DNA of 32,357 bases from Acinetobacter bereziniae (GCA_009912575.1 WNDP01000042.1:1-32357), one strand, 5' to 3'. Counted from the stretch's first letter, positions 8,122-16,402 are shown. A program made the numbers and translations. The notes: generated by a model from the sequence alone, not told the origin.

Positions 8122-8400
8122 TTATTGAGCTTTAGGTGCTTCTTCTTCAGTCGCTGGAATTGCTGCATCAGCAGGTGCATTGGCTTTCTCAGCAGGAACA
8201 TCAGTATTTTTTTCATCCAAAACAGGTTGATCAATTGCATCAATCGCAGCTTGTTGTTCTGGAGTCGTATTTGCTGATTCAGTTGCAACAGCTTCAGAAG
8301 TAGAGCTTTGTTCTGAAGCTGGTGCTTGTTCTTTTTTTGAACATGCAGTAAGTGCCAAAGGAGCAAGAATAAGAGAGACAAGTGCAAATTTTAATTTCAT
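8122..8400 (-). CDS. Small lipoprotein with alanine/glutamate-rich tail
   Basis: The 92-residue product has a classical lipoprotein signal: basic start, hydrophobic core and lipobox LTAC, with the lipidated cysteine at about residue 20. The remaining 72 residues are low in complexity, rich in Ala, Glu, Ser, Thr and Pro, without a recognisable domain and probably disordered. It would sit as an acylated protein in the cell envelope; because S-K-K follows the cysteine, sorting to the outer membrane is plausible. I chose the ATG at 8400; a GTG lies immediately upstream at 8403, and GGGA is better spaced for the ATG. It lies between pgk and fba with a terminator on each side. Function unknown. Confidence 0.85.
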   Translation of the reverse strand: MKLKFALVSLILAPLALTACSKKEQAPASEQSSTSEAVATESANTTPEQQAAIDAIDQPVLDEKNTDVPAEKANAPADAAIPATEEEAPKAQ

Positions 8401-8487
8401 CACATTTCCCAGTGTTGGTGATTGGATTTAGTTTAGTTTATTGCAGTTATATTTCATTTTTATTACTTTAAAGTGAATCATCTTCAT

Positions 8488-8512
8488 AAAAAAGGCTGAC
8501 ACATGGTCAGCC
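8488..8512 (-). terminator. Rho-independent terminator of pgk
   Basis: GGCTGAC at 8494-8500 and GTCAGCC at 8506-8512 form a perfect 7-bp stem with a five-base loop. On the minus strand six T follow (8488-8493). It is 34 bases past the pgk stop codon. Confidence 0.9.
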
Positions 8513-8546
8513 CTTCATCAAAACGTCATCATTGCTTAAATATCAA

Positions 8547-9734
8547 TTATGCACGCTCAAGTAATACAGCAACTGCTGGAAGTGTTTTTCCTTCAACAAA
8601 CTCAAGGAATGCACCACCACCTGTTGAAATATAAACAATTTTATCTGCAACTTCATATTTATCAATTGCAGCTAAAGTATCACCACCACCTGCAATCGAG
8701 AATCCTTCAGATTCTGCAATGGCCAATGAAAGTGTTTTTGTGCCTTCCCCGAATTGATCAATTTCAAAAACGCCAACAGGCCCATTCCAAAGAATCGTTT
8801 TCGACGTCTTTAAAATTTCTGCAAACATTTGCGCTGTTTCAGGACCAACATCTAAAATCATGTCATTATCAGAAACATCTTCAACTTTTTTAACGACTGC
8901 TTGTGCTTTGGCTAACGAACCTAAGAAATCTGAAAAATCGATTTCCGCTGCATCTGCAACCACAACATCTGTTGGAAGTGGAACAGATACTTTAGCTGCG
9001 ATTGCTTTAGCCGTATCAATTAAATCATTTTCACATAATGACTTACCGACATTGAAACCTGCTGCAGCTAAGAAAGTATTTGCAATCCCACCACCCACAA
9101 TCAATTGATCACAAATGTCTGAAAGCGATGTTAAAACATCAAGTTTAGTTGAAACTTTTGAACCTGCAACGATTGCAACCATTGGTTTTTCAGGTGTTTG
9201 AAGCGCACGACCTAAAGCATCTAATTCAGCTGCAAGCAATGGGCCTGCTGCTGCAACTTTTGCTAAACGAGCAACACCTTCAGTAGAAGCTTCTGCACGG
9301 TGCGCAGTACCAAATGCATCCATGACAAATACATCGCAAAGTGCGGCATATTTTGCTGCAAGATCAGCATTGTTTTTCTTTTCACCGACATTGAAACGAC
9401 AGTTTTCAAGTAAAACAACTTGACCAGCTGCAACCTCAACACCATCTAAATATTCTGTAAATAATTTAACTTCCTGACCTAATGCTTCAGTCAAATAAGC
9501 TGCTACAGGAGCCAACGATTGTTCTTCTTTTGGTTCACCTTCAACTGGACGACCAAGGTGAGAATAAACCATTACCGCAGCACCTTTCCCAAGGGCTAAT
9601 TTAATAGTTGGTAACGCAGCGCGTAAACGTGCATCACTGGTAATCACACCATTTTTAACAGGTACGTTTAAGTCTTCACGAATAAGTACACGCTTGCCTG
9701 TTAAATCGAGGTCAGTCATACGCTGAAAATTCAT
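8547..9734 (-). CDS. pgk: Phosphoglycerate kinase
   Basis: Pgk reversibly transfers phosphate between 1,3-bisphosphoglycerate and ADP in glycolysis and gluconeogenesis; it is a cytosolic monomer. The 395 residues begin [20 protein letters not shown]. Visible are the substrate-binding IREDLNVP at 18-25, SHLGRP at 58-63, the hinge and nucleotide motifs WNGPVGVFE and GGGDTLAAI, and the closing [18 protein letters not shown] chose the ATG at 9734 because AGAGAG precedes it by seven bases; the frame stays open 18 codons further upstream without a usable ribosome site. It is divergent from the DUF2237 gene and ends at a strong terminator, so it is likely monocistronic. Confidence 0.97.
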   Translation of the reverse strand: MNFQRMTDLDLTGKRVLIREDLNVPVKNGVITSDARLRAALPTIKLALGKGAAVMVYSHLGRPVEGEPKEEQSLAPVAAYLTEALGQEVKLFTEYLDGVEVAAGQVVLLENCRFNVGEKKNNADLAAKYAALCDVFVMDAFGTAHRAEASTEGVARLAKVAAAGPLLAAELDALGRALQTPEKPMVAIVAGSKVSTKLDVLTSLSDICDQLIVGGGIANTFLAAAGFNVGKSLCENDLIDTAKAIAAKVSVPLPTDVVVADAAEIDFSDFLGSLAKAQAVVKKVEDVSDNDMILDVGPETAQMFAEILKTSKTILWNGPVGVFEIDQFGEGTKTLSLAIAESEGFSIAGGGDTLAAIDKYEVADKIVYISTGGGAFLEFVEGKTLPAVAVLLERA

Positions 9735-9867
9735 GTATAGCTCTCTTATAGATATTAAAAATCTCGTAGATTCTAAATGATTACACAAAAAAAGGTTAGA
9801 TACTTTTGTAGAAAAGCTGTAGAAATTTTGAGATTTGATTATTATAGGACAAACTTTTTAATTTTAT

Positions 9868-10257
9868 ATGCTTATGTCTTTTCATCCAGATCCTAAAATC
9901 AATGGTTTAAATGTTTTAGGTGAGCCTTTAGCAAGTTGTTGCTTTTCACCCATCAAAGGTTATTTTCGTAATGGTTTTTGTCACACAGCCACAACAGATT
10001 TAGGTCAGCATACAGTATGTGCTGAAATGACCTCTGAATTTCTCAATTTTTCTCAAAAGGTTGGTAATGATTTAATTACGCCTCTTCCAGAACATGGCTT
10101 CCCTGGACTTCAGCCTAGAGATTTCTGGTGCCTATGTGTCACTCGCTGGGTTGAAGCTTACCAAAATGACATGGCGCCACGTGTGAAACTACAAGCATGC
10201 CATCAAGCTGTTCTGGCATATGTGCCCTTAGATCTTTTAATGGAATACGCGGTATAA
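9868..10257 (+). CDS. DUF2237 family protein
   Basis: The 129-residue protein matches DUF2237 over its whole length: N-V-L-G-E-P-L near residue 14, the C-C pair (A-S-C-C-F), GYFRNGFCHTATTDLGQHTV, C-A-E-M-T-S-E-F-L-N-F, G-N-D-L-I-T-P, GFPGLQPRDFWCLCVTRWVE and A-P-R-V-K-L. The many conserved cysteines and histidines suggest metal binding, but no function is established for the family. It is cytosolic. Two ATGs, at 9868 and 9874, are possible, and neither has a clear ribosome site; the conserved part starts after both. It precedes yceF by 21 bases and is probably cotranscribed with it. Confidence 0.9.
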   Translation: MLMSFHPDPKINGLNVLGEPLASCCFSPIKGYFRNGFCHTATTDLGQHTVCAEMTSEFLNFSQKVGNDLITPLPEHGFPGLQPRDFWCLCVTRWVEAYQNDMAPRVKLQACHQAVLAYVPLDLLMEYAV

Positions 10258-10278
10258 CTGGCCAAAAAAGACAAAGAT

Positions 10279-10872
10279 ATGACTCATTCTGAAATTATTT
10301 TGGCATCTTCCAGTCAAACCCGTAAAGGTTTAATGAATCGTTTAGGCTTGAATTATCGTTGTATTTCACCCGATATTGATGAATCACCACAGCATGAATC
10401 TCATGCCGATGATTTGGCTAAACGCTTGGCTTTTGAAAAAGCCCGAATCATTGCAAAGGCACATCCCAATGCAATTGTGATCGGCTCAGATCAAGTCGCA
10501 TGGCGTGAAGATGCACCTCAGAATTTTATTGGAAAACCCTTATCCATAGACAAGGCCATTCAACAACTTCAAGCAAATTCTGGTAAAAATGTCTTTTTTA
10601 GTACTGCTTTAAGTGTTCAGCACTTAGCTACAGGCTTTGAACATACGTTGGTCGAACATTATCATGTGAAATTTCGTGATTTAACCCTTGCAGAAATTGA
10701 GCGGTATATTGAAATCGACCAACCTTTACATTGTGCTGGTAGTTTTAAATGTGAAAGTCTAGGCATCAGTTTGTTTGAGCAAATGGTTGGGCAAGACCAA
10801 ACGACTTTGATGGGTATGCCCATGATTCAACTATGTGGGATTTTAAGAAAGTTGGGAATAGCATTGCCTTAA
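10279..10872 (+). CDS. yceF: Maf-family nucleotide pyrophosphatase, YceF type
   Basis: Maf proteins remove pyrophosphate from modified or non-canonical nucleotides. The YceF branch prefers 7-methyl-GTP. The 197 residues have the start I-I-L-A-S-S-S-Q-T-R-K, the D-E-S motif, the catalytic S-D-Q-V with G-K-P following, and CAGSFKCESLGISLFE, which with D-Q-T-T-L-M-G-M-P-M marks the YceF rather than the dTTP/UTP (YhdE) branch. Product is cytosolic. Its last bases overlap a decayed minus-strand reading frame. Confidence 0.92.
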   Translation: MTHSEIILASSSQTRKGLMNRLGLNYRCISPDIDESPQHESHADDLAKRLAFEKARIIAKAHPNAIVIGSDQVAWREDAPQNFIGKPLSIDKAIQQLQANSGKNVFFSTALSVQHLATGFEHTLVEHYHVKFRDLTLAEIERYIEIDQPLHCAGSFKCESLGISLFEQMVGQDQTTLMGMPMIQLCGILRKLGIALP

Positions 10873-11089
10873 TAATGCTGTGACGAAATTATTACGTTCT
10901 GATGATAATTGACCACAAGCACAGGGATTAAAGTTATTTTTACATTCTCGCAATGACAACAGTAAATTTTACTTAATCCCATAAATTCTGAAAATACGTT
11001 GCAATTAACATGAGTGCTTTTTGATTTAATTCAGCTTTGCTTAGGTCATTCACTGGTGTTTCATCGACTACCCATGCTGGCAAAGACAT
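10843..11089 (-). pseudogene. Possible decayed Cys-rich small gene
   Basis: On the minus strand a frame opens with ATG at 11089 after AAAGGC and reads MSLPAWVVDETPVNDLSKAE up to a stop at 10973. In another frame the following bases read L-S-K-I-Y-C-C-H-C, and in the third ECKNNFNPCACGQLSSERNN, to a stop at 10843 inside the yceF end. The compositional quality of all three pieces and the clustered cysteines suggest one small metal-binding protein gene broken by two frameshifts. I do not recognise a family, and the pieces could be chance. Confidence 0.3.
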
Positions 11090-11420
11090 ATTTTTGCCTT
11101 TAATAACGCGTTACCGATATGTGAATAATACTGGAAGCGCATTGTGCTATTACTTTTTGGGATCAGAATAATAAGAAATATAAACAAACCTATATCCATC
11201 AATTCAGTTAAAAATCTTTCTTTTAAATCAAGAAATTTTTCAAATGCATTATGGAATATTTTTTATGATTATCGCTATATCAGGCTTTTCACTTTGGGAA
11301 AGTATGGATAACTCTCATTTTATATCAATATATTTTGAATAAAATTACAAATACTTGCGCCGACTTTCATCTCATAAGACAATAGCACATTATAGATTTA
11401 AATTTGCTTAGGCTATTTTC
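10873..11420. other. Long intergenic region before roxA
   Basis: About 550 bases separate yceF from roxA. The first third holds the possible decayed minus-strand frame described separately. The rest (about 11100-11420) is AT-rich with no supported gene, hairpin terminator or clear promoter. roxA itself has no strong ribosome site just before its ATG. Confidence 0.5.
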
Positions 11421-12584
11421 ATGTCACTTCCTTTAGATGTTCTTGGTGGAATTACTGCTGAACAATTTCTCACAGAATATTGGCAAAAAAAACCATTGTT
11501 GGTCCGCAACGCACTTCCTGAAATTGCTGAGATTTTAGTACCTGATGACGTGATGGAGCTTGCACTTGATGAAAACATCACTGCACGCCTAATCAAACAA
11601 AAAGACAAAGACCCAAATCAATGGTCAGTAAAAACATCCCCTCTCATCAAAGGTGATTTTCAAAAAATGCCTAAACTTTGGACCTTATTGGTTCAGGCAG
11701 TTGATCACTACTCTTTCGACTTGGCCGAACTTTGGAAGAAATTTCCTTTTATTCCTCAATGGCGCCGTGATGACATCATGGTGTCTTACGCACCTAAAGG
11801 TGGTTCAGTTGGTCAGCATTTTGACTTTTATGATGTTTTTCTCATACAAGGCTTTGGACATCGACGTTGGCAGTTGGGGCAAATGTGTGATGCTGAGTCT
11901 GAGTTTGTCGAAGGACAACCATTAAAGTTGCTACCCAATATGGAGATCAATTTTGATGAAGTTTTGGCACCCGGAGATTTGCTTTACGTTCCTCCAGGCC
12001 TAGCACATTATGGTGTTGCAGAAGATGAATGTCTCACCTACTCTTTTGGCTTCCGTATGCCAAATATTGCCGACATGATGGATCGTGTAAGTGATAAGTT
12101 TGTAGAAGACCAACGCTTACGTAATCCCTTGCTAGATGTATTACGACATAAGCAAAACCCAATTGGGCAAGTGACTCAAGCTGAACTCGAGTATTTAAAA
12201 ACAGAATTATTAGCTCAATTAAATCAATCTGATGTATTAGAAGACGCGATTATGAGTTTAATGGCTGAACCTAAATATCCTGAAAATATTCCAGATGCGG
12301 AAGCGATTGGGACGGGTGATTTGGAAGAAGTACTTGAGCAAGGTTACTTACTCCAAATCGAACCTGCATCACGATTGATCTATCTTGAACAAAACAATGA
12401 ACTATTGTTCTGGGCAAATGGTGAATCTATCTGTATTTCTACTGTATTTACACCATTTTTAAAACAGATTGCAGATGGACTCGCTATGCCTTTAGACCAG
12501 CATTTATCTGAACAAGAAATTTTAGAAGATATTGCAGGTTTATTGAATGAATCTATCTTGATGCTTGTTCCCACTGACGAATAA
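11421..12584 (+). CDS. roxA: Ribosomal protein L16 arginine 3-hydroxylase (JmjC cupin)
   Basis: RoxA (YcfD) is a 2-oxoglutarate- and Fe(II)-dependent oxygenase that hydroxylates an arginine of ribosomal protein uL16. The 387 residues fit the family. The iron ligands are H133 and D135 in QHFDFYDVFLIQ and H196 in PPGLAHYG, as in the E. coli enzyme (H125, D127, H187). The start L-G-G-I-T-A-E-Q-F-L-T-E-Y-W-Q-K-K-P-L is typical. Residues 215-387 form the helical dimerisation and winged-helix part. A hairpin terminator follows at 12618. It is a single rightward gene after a long intergenic region. Confidence 0.93.
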   Translation: MSLPLDVLGGITAEQFLTEYWQKKPLLVRNALPEIAEILVPDDVMELALDENITARLIKQKDKDPNQWSVKTSPLIKGDFQKMPKLWTLLVQAVDHYSFDLAELWKKFPFIPQWRRDDIMVSYAPKGGSVGQHFDFYDVFLIQGFGHRRWQLGQMCDAESEFVEGQPLKLLPNMEINFDEVLAPGDLLYVPPGLAHYGVAEDECLTYSFGFRMPNIADMMDRVSDKFVEDQRLRNPLLDVLRHKQNPIGQVTQAELEYLKTELLAQLNQSDVLEDAIMSLMAEPKYPENIPDAEAIGTGDLEEVLEQGYLLQIEPASRLIYLEQNNELLFWANGESICISTVFTPFLKQIADGLAMPLDQHLSEQEILEDIAGLLNESILMLVPTDE

Positions 12585-12617
12585 AATTCGCAATCTAGCT
12601 CTAACAATGCAACATTT

Positions 12618-12651
12618 AAATAAAGCTTGAAAATTCAGGCTTTATTTCTAT
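12618..12651 (+). terminator. Terminator after roxA, also copy A of a repeated hairpin
   Basis: AAATAAAGCTTGAA and TTCAGGCTTTATTT at 12618-12647 form a 14-bp stem with one G-T pair, ending in a T-rich tail on both strands. It is 34 bases after the roxA stop and therefore can end roxA. It is the diverged duplicate of the hairpin at 13377-13406 and would also serve minus-strand transcripts. Confidence 0.8.
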
Positions 12652-12673
12652 CAATTTAGTTTCAGCATAATTT

Positions 12674-12737
12674 TTAAGAAATAATCCCCTCTTCTTTACT
12701 TAAGCTGATATTTGAGTGAGCTTGAGAACTTAATTGA
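12674..12737 (-). pseudogene. 3' remnant of a paralog of the 71-residue membrane protein
   Basis: The minus strand of repeat copy A reads QLSSQAHSNISLSKEEGIIS and then a stop at 12674-12676. This is the C-terminus of the intact gene at 13432-13647 with one change (K-E-E for K-D-E). Upstream of 12737 the similarity stops abruptly, so the N-terminal two thirds, including the membrane segment, are missing. It has no start and is not expected to be made. Confidence 0.8.
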
Positions 12738-12876
12738 AGCATTGAGTTTATGTGACTTCAGTTCTATTAGAGTATAAATTTTCATAGCTATTACAAACGT
12801 AAAATTAAACATTTCATCTCACTAGAGATAAACACTTTACTGCGAATTTAAGTCCTTTTATCACCCTATTTTTTAC

Positions 12877-13332
12877 TTATAGTTTTCGATAAACTCCAGA
12901 ATCCATTGTCAATATTTTTTGTCGTTCAAGTTTTTCAAAAAAATCTAAAGTACTACTAAAGGGATGAACGAAGTATTTTGTTAAGCGGTTGAATTCAAAT
13001 GTTGTCTTTAGAAAATTATAAAAGAAATATGGGTCAAGATTGCCAATGCTATCTCTGTTTCCAAGCGAAACTTCAAGAATTTGCCCTGTTATTAAGTTCT
13101 CAAACATACAGTGTTCACCATGCACAAAAAAAGACCAATCTCCCGATAGCATTTTTTGTCCATTTAAAAAATCAGCATCTTGTATTTCGTAATAGTGTCC
13201 TGCGTTAATTTTTTCTTTTTCAGGTTGGTCAGTTTCTGTAATCAATTTATCAATAAGCACTTCAGCAATGGCTTTATAGTTGTCCATTGCTGTTAATAAT
13301 TCCTGTTCTACATCAGATGTTAGATCGATCAT
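12877..13332 (-). CDS. Unknown protein, resembles DUF6896
   Basis: The 151-residue cytosolic protein has a helical N-terminal half and then W-S-F-F-V-H-G-E-H-C at about 66-75, followed by G-Q-I-L-E-V-S-L and L-D-P-Y-F-F-Y-N-F-L. This H-G-x-x-C, acidic strand and aromatic order resembles DUF6896, but the match is by eye and moderate. DUF6896 has no established role; such proteins are common among small variable genes. The ribosome site before the ATG is weak. It lies between two direct repeats (12618-12737 and 13377-13495) and downstream of the 71-residue membrane-protein gene on the same strand, which suggests the gene arrived or was left behind by recombination between repeats. Confidence 0.65.
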   Translation of the reverse strand: MIDLTSDVEQELLTAMDNYKAIAEVLIDKLITETDQPEKEKINAGHYYEIQDADFLNGQKMLSGDWSFFVHGEHCMFENLITGQILEVSLGNRDSIGNLDPYFFYNFLKTTFEFNRLTKYFVHPFSSTLDFFEKLERQKILTMDSGVYRKL

Positions 13333-13376
13333 ATAATTACTGTCAAAATTTCAAAGCTAAATAATTAAAACTTATC

Positions 13377-13410
13377 AAATAAAGCCTGAAAATTCAGGCT
13401 TTATTTCTAT
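13377..13410 (-). terminator. Terminator of the 71-residue membrane protein gene, copy B
   Basis: AAATAAAGCCTGAA and TTCAGGCTTTATTT at 13377-13406 make a perfect 14-bp stem with a two- to four-base loop. It lies 26 bases past the stop of the minus-strand gene at 13432. The T-rich arm ends allow it to work on both strands. Confidence 0.85.
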
Positions 13411-13495
13411 CAATTTACTTTCAACATAATTTTAAGAAATAATTCCCTCATCTTTGCTTAAGCTGATATTTGAGTGAGCTTGAGAACTTAACTGA
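13377..13495. repeat. Direct repeat copy B (terminator plus gene 3' end)
   Basis: This is the second copy of the 120-base unit at 12618-12737, about 93% identical by hand alignment. Here the unit is continuous with the complete 71-residue gene, so copy B is probably the original and copy A the truncated duplicate. Confidence 0.9.
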
Positions 13496-13647
13496 TTCTT
13501 TAAGGTCTCGTTTTCCTGCTTTAGGTTCTTTATTTTAAAAAACTGGAAGAATAGCCCTATATAAGCAATAACAACAATCACAGAAACATAAATGGCTAAA
13601 AAACTGATACTAGGGTTTAACAATTTTGTCAGAAACTCTTCAAACAT
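13432..13647 (-). CDS. Small single-pass membrane protein with coiled coil
   Basis: The 71-residue product has one membrane helix (about 14-37, rich in Ile, Val, Phe and Ala), then a lysine-rich K-I-K-N-L-K-Q-E-N-E-T-L-K-N-Q-L heptad-like stretch and a short serine-rich tail. This arrangement is a small membrane anchor with a cytoplasmic coiled coil, possibly a dimeriser or adaptor. I do not recognise a named family. AAGGA lies seven bases before the ATG, so the start is good. Its 3' end and terminator are duplicated at 12618-12737. Its 5' end is divergent from the glutamate-synthase-like gene. Confidence 0.75.
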   Translation of the reverse strand: MFEEFLTKLLNPSISFLAIYVSVIVVIAYIGLFFQFFKIKNLKQENETLKNQLSSQAHSNISLSKDEGIIS

Positions 13648-13834
13648 TTTCGATTCCTTTTTATTTTCGATACATTATATGACACACAATATAGGCAAAG
13701 TACCTCAAATCTTCAAAAAAAGAAATCATTCCTGTATTAATCTAGAACCATTCTCAAGTCTAACAAATCGTTACTTGAGCTCTTTTGTAAATTTAGGCAA
13801 CTTAACACCAGATAATGAAAGAGATATTTCCAAC

Positions 13835-15505
13835 ATGGCAAGCCCTGCGCAAGCAATTCGACATCAACTTTTAAATACATTTTTCTCCCGTTATTCCGTT
13901 TGGTTTATTTGTATTTTTCTCTCGTTATTTTTAACTTGGATTATTTTTTTTAATGAAGGTCATTATATCTATTATTTCTTTTCAGACACCGTTCTGAATT
14001 TAGCATGGGTTGTTTTCTCGATCCTTGCTGCAATAGGTTTTACAGATATTATTCAAACACAACATTCTATTCTAAGAAATTACCCTTTGATGGGACATTT
14101 TCGCTTTTTCTTTGAAGACATACGCCCAGAAATCCGCCAATACTTTATCGAATCTGATAATGATGCCCTGCCTTTTTCAAGAGCACAACGAAGTCTTGTT
14201 TATCAACGTGCGAAAAATGAAAATGCAGATAAACCCTTTGGTTCAATTATCGATGTATATCAAGAAGATTATCGCTTTTTAACCCACTCTATGACGCCAA
14301 AAACTCCAGCCGACTTTAATACTTTTCGAATCAGTATTGGTAATGATCAATGTACGCAACCCTACAGTGCATCTATAATGAATATCTCTGCAATCAGCTT
14401 CGGTAGTTTAAGTGCAAATGCCATTTTGGCTTTGAATACAGGTGCAAAAAAAGGTAACTTTTATCATGATACTGGTGAAGGAAGTTTAAGCCCTTATCAC
14501 CTTAAACCAGGTGGTGATATTGTTTGGGAAATTGCCAGTGGTTACTTCGGTTGCCGTACTCTTGATGGTAAATTTGATCCTGAAAAATTTAAGCAACAAG
14601 CTGCTTTGCCCCAAATCAAAATGATTGAAATTAAACTTTCACAAGGCGCAAAACCGGGTCATGGTGGAATCCTTCCAAAAGATAAAATTACCAAGGAAAT
14701 TGCTGAAATACGTGGTGTTTCAATGGATGTAGATTGTATTTCCCCTGCATCTCATTCAGCTTTTAGTACACCGATTGAAATGATGTTTTTTATTCAACAA
14801 TTACGTGAACTATCGAATGGAAAGCCTGTCGGTTTTAAACTGTGTATTGGTCAACCTTGGCAATTTATGAGTATTGTCAAAGCCATGTTACAAACAAAAA
14901 TCGTACCTGACTTTATTGTCGTTGACGGTTCAGAAGGTGGTACGGGCGCAGCTCCAATTGAGTTAATTGATCATATGGGAACACCTCTGCGTGAAGGTTT
15001 ACTGTTTGTTCACAATACCCTCGTCGGAGCAGGTTTACGTTCACAAGTTAAAATCGGGGCAAGTGGCAAAATTATCAGCGCCTTTGATATTGCAAGTACG
15101 ATGGCAATGGGTGCAGATTGGGTTAATTCTGCTCGAGGCTTTATGTTTGCTGTTGGCTGTATCCAAGCTCAAAGCTGCCATACCAACCAATGCCCAGTAG
15201 GTGTCGCAACACAAAACAAAGAGCGCCAAAAAGCGCTTGATGTTCCATCTAAAGCAGACCGTGTATTTAGCTTTCAGAAAAATACTTTAAAAGCACTGGC
15301 TGAAATGATTGCAGCAGCAGGATTACAACATCCAGCAGAAATCAAAGCACATCATCTTGCTCAACGAATCAATGACCGTGAAATCAAGAATTATGCTCAA
15401 TTGCACTTTTGGATGAAAGATGGTGAGTTATTGTGTTGTGAGGATAAAGATGAAGAGAATTTTTATTTTAGAATGTGGAATTTAGCAAGCGCTGAACGCT
15501 TTTAA
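13835..15505 (+). CDS. Membrane-anchored FMN-binding glutamate synthase family protein
   Basis: The 556-residue protein has two membrane helices near its start (about 21-40 and 52-70) followed by the FMN-binding TIM barrel of the glutamate synthase large subunit: N-I-S-A-I-S-F-G-S-L-S, HDTGEGSLSPYH, KLSQGAKPGHGGILP, V-D-G-S-E-G-G-T-G-A-A-P, and the cysteine cluster GCIQAQSCHTNQCPVGVATQ that holds an iron-sulfur centre in true glutamate synthase. It lacks the amidotransferase domain and the GXGXG beta-helix domain, so it is not a complete glutamate synthase; the real reaction of this stand-alone family is unknown. The ATG at 13835 was chosen from the family start MASPAQAIRH; the frame stays open 81 codons upstream, into the divergent gene. 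A strong terminator follows. Confidence 0.88.
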   Translation: MASPAQAIRHQLLNTFFSRYSVWFICIFLSLFLTWIIFFNEGHYIYYFFSDTVLNLAWVVFSILAAIGFTDIIQTQHSILRNYPLMGHFRFFFEDIRPEIRQYFIESDNDALPFSRAQRSLVYQRAKNENADKPFGSIIDVYQEDYRFLTHSMTPKTPADFNTFRISIGNDQCTQPYSASIMNISAISFGSLSANAILALNTGAKKGNFYHDTGEGSLSPYHLKPGGDIVWEIASGYFGCRTLDGKFDPEKFKQQAALPQIKMIEIKLSQGAKPGHGGILPKDKITKEIAEIRGVSMDVDCISPASHSAFSTPIEMMFFIQQLRELSNGKPVGFKLCIGQPWQFMSIVKAMLQTKIVPDFIVVDGSEGGTGAAPIELIDHMGTPLREGLLFVHNTLVGAGLRSQVKIGASGKIISAFDIASTMAMGADWVNSARGFMFAVGCIQAQSCHTNQCPVGVATQNKERQKALDVPSKADRVFSFQKNTLKALAEMIAAAGLQHPAEIKAHHLAQRINDREIKNYAQLHFWMKDGELLCCEDKDEENFYFRMWNLASAERF

Positions 15506-15529
15506 ACAACTAAAACTAACCATCTGATT

Positions 15530-15556
15530 AAGGAGATCATCATGATCTCCTTTTTT
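15530..15556 (+). terminator. Rho-independent terminator after the glutamate-synthase-like gene
   Basis: AAGGAGATCAT and ATGATCTCCTT (15530-15552) form an 11-bp stem around a single base, followed by six T. It overlaps the last codons of the convergent minus-strand gene that ends at 15540. Confidence 0.9.
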
Positions 15557-16346
15557 CGCGCTTAAATCCTGTACGACTTGGTCGTGCAATTGTAGTTAGA
15601 CGAACAGGTTTAAAATTGCCCTGCTTCAATTGTTTAAGATTTACCGTTTGAAATACTTGGAGAGTTTGATGTAGCAAATAACCATAAATGTCTTTGCTGA
15701 ATGAAAATTTTAAGAAAATAGCATAACAAAGTTGAAAATAATAATAGACAGCTATACTTATCGCAAATGCAGTAAGTGCTGCAAACACATCAAATATTAT
15801 AAAGCTTGTTAAAACAATAAAGCCTAAGATTAATCTTAAGCTCTCCATATATTTTTCGTGGTCACGTAGTGGGAATTGTGGTCTTTGCAGTGCCTGTAAC
15901 AATTCTTCATCTATCGTCAAATAATCATAATGGTCATAAATCAACCAAGCATATTGTCCTGTTGAATCCGTGCGTTGAGAAATGATCATCTCTATCTCAG
16001 TACCTTGAACAAAGTGGAAATCATCTAAATAACTATAGAAATTTGTCCCTTGTGAGTTAAATTTTACTTCAGTTAAAGCATCAGGATTTGCTGTTGTTGA
16101 TTCCCTCTTTTCGATCACATATTGATCTAATCTTCCAAAAATGGGTTCCACTTTAAATTTAGTAAGTTCATATTGAGTTAAGCCAAATTGGCGCAATTTT
16201 TGGTTTTGTTCACGCAATTGATTTTTTAATTCATCATCAATAAAATTATAATTCACTTGATAAAACGAACTTAAATCATACAACTGATCAAACTCATAAA
16301 AATATGAATTTGTGAGTTTTAAACTCTCTAACATTCTTTTAGCCAA
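15540..16346 (-). CDS. Unknown membrane protein, start lost to an A8 frameshift
   Basis: The uninterrupted frame gives 268 residues from a TTG at 16346, with no ribosome site at proper distance. Its frame continues upstream as N-I-E-A-L-F-E-E-L-N-L-P-L-L-A-K-R and would join the ATG at 16416 if the run of eight A (16392-16399) had seven. The expected full protein then starts MSQIKSKKSTNIEALFEELN. Residues 1-165 are soluble and charged, 171-205 hold two membrane segments or a hairpin, and the tail is strongly basic (F-K-R-E-K-R-R-S). No family is recognised. The ATG at 16416 overlaps the end of the upstream gene by 14 bases, so the two are translationally coupled partners. Confidence 0.6.
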   Translation of the reverse strand: MAKRMLESLKLTNSYFYEFDQLYDLSSFYQVNYNFIDDELKNQLREQNQKLRQFGLTQYELTKFKVEPIFGRLDQYVIEKRESTTANPDALTEVKFNSQGTNFYSYLDDFHFVQGTEIEMIISQRTDSTGQYAWLIYDHYDYLTIDEELLQALQRPQFPLRDHEKYMESLRLILGFIVLTSFIIFDVFAALTAFAISIAVYYYFQLCYAIFLKFSFSKDIYGYLLHQTLQVFQTVNLKQLKQGNFKPVRLTTIARPSRTGFKREKRRS

Positions 16347-16391
16347 TAAAGGTAAATTCAGTTCCTCAAATAAAGCTTCAATGTTAGTGGA

Positions 16392-16399
16392 TTTTTTTT
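16392..16399. repeat. Homopolymer run A8 (minus strand) breaking a reading frame
   Basis: Eight T on the plus strand lie at codons 6-8 of the gene that starts at 16416 on the minus strand. With eight A the ATG frame ends after MSQIKSKKIH. With seven it continues into the 268-residue frame. Such runs are prone to slip in replication and transcription. Confidence 0.8.
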
Positions 16400-16402
16400 G
16401 AT

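Larger units (their letters stand above)
12618..12737. repeat. Direct repeat copy A (terminator plus gene 3' end)
   Basis: These 120 bases repeat at 13377-13495 in the same orientation with about seven substitutions and one indel. The unit consists of the terminator hairpin and the last codons of the 71-residue membrane-protein gene. The two copies flank the DUF6896-like gene. Confidence 0.9.

Noticed and set aside
8034-8387. 117-codon minus-strand frame over the lipoprotein gene
   Set aside because: It is a shadow frame rich in Leu, Lys and Gln caused by the Ala/Glu-rich codons of the real gene, and it runs through the terminator.
13592-13834. Upstream 81 codons open in frame with the glutamate-synthase-like gene
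   Set aside because: They overlap the divergent 71-residue gene, lack a ribosome site, and the family starts with the membrane helices after 13835.
14967-15200. Frame inside the glutamate-synthase-like gene
   Set aside because: Out-of-frame shadow of strongly conserved family motifs.
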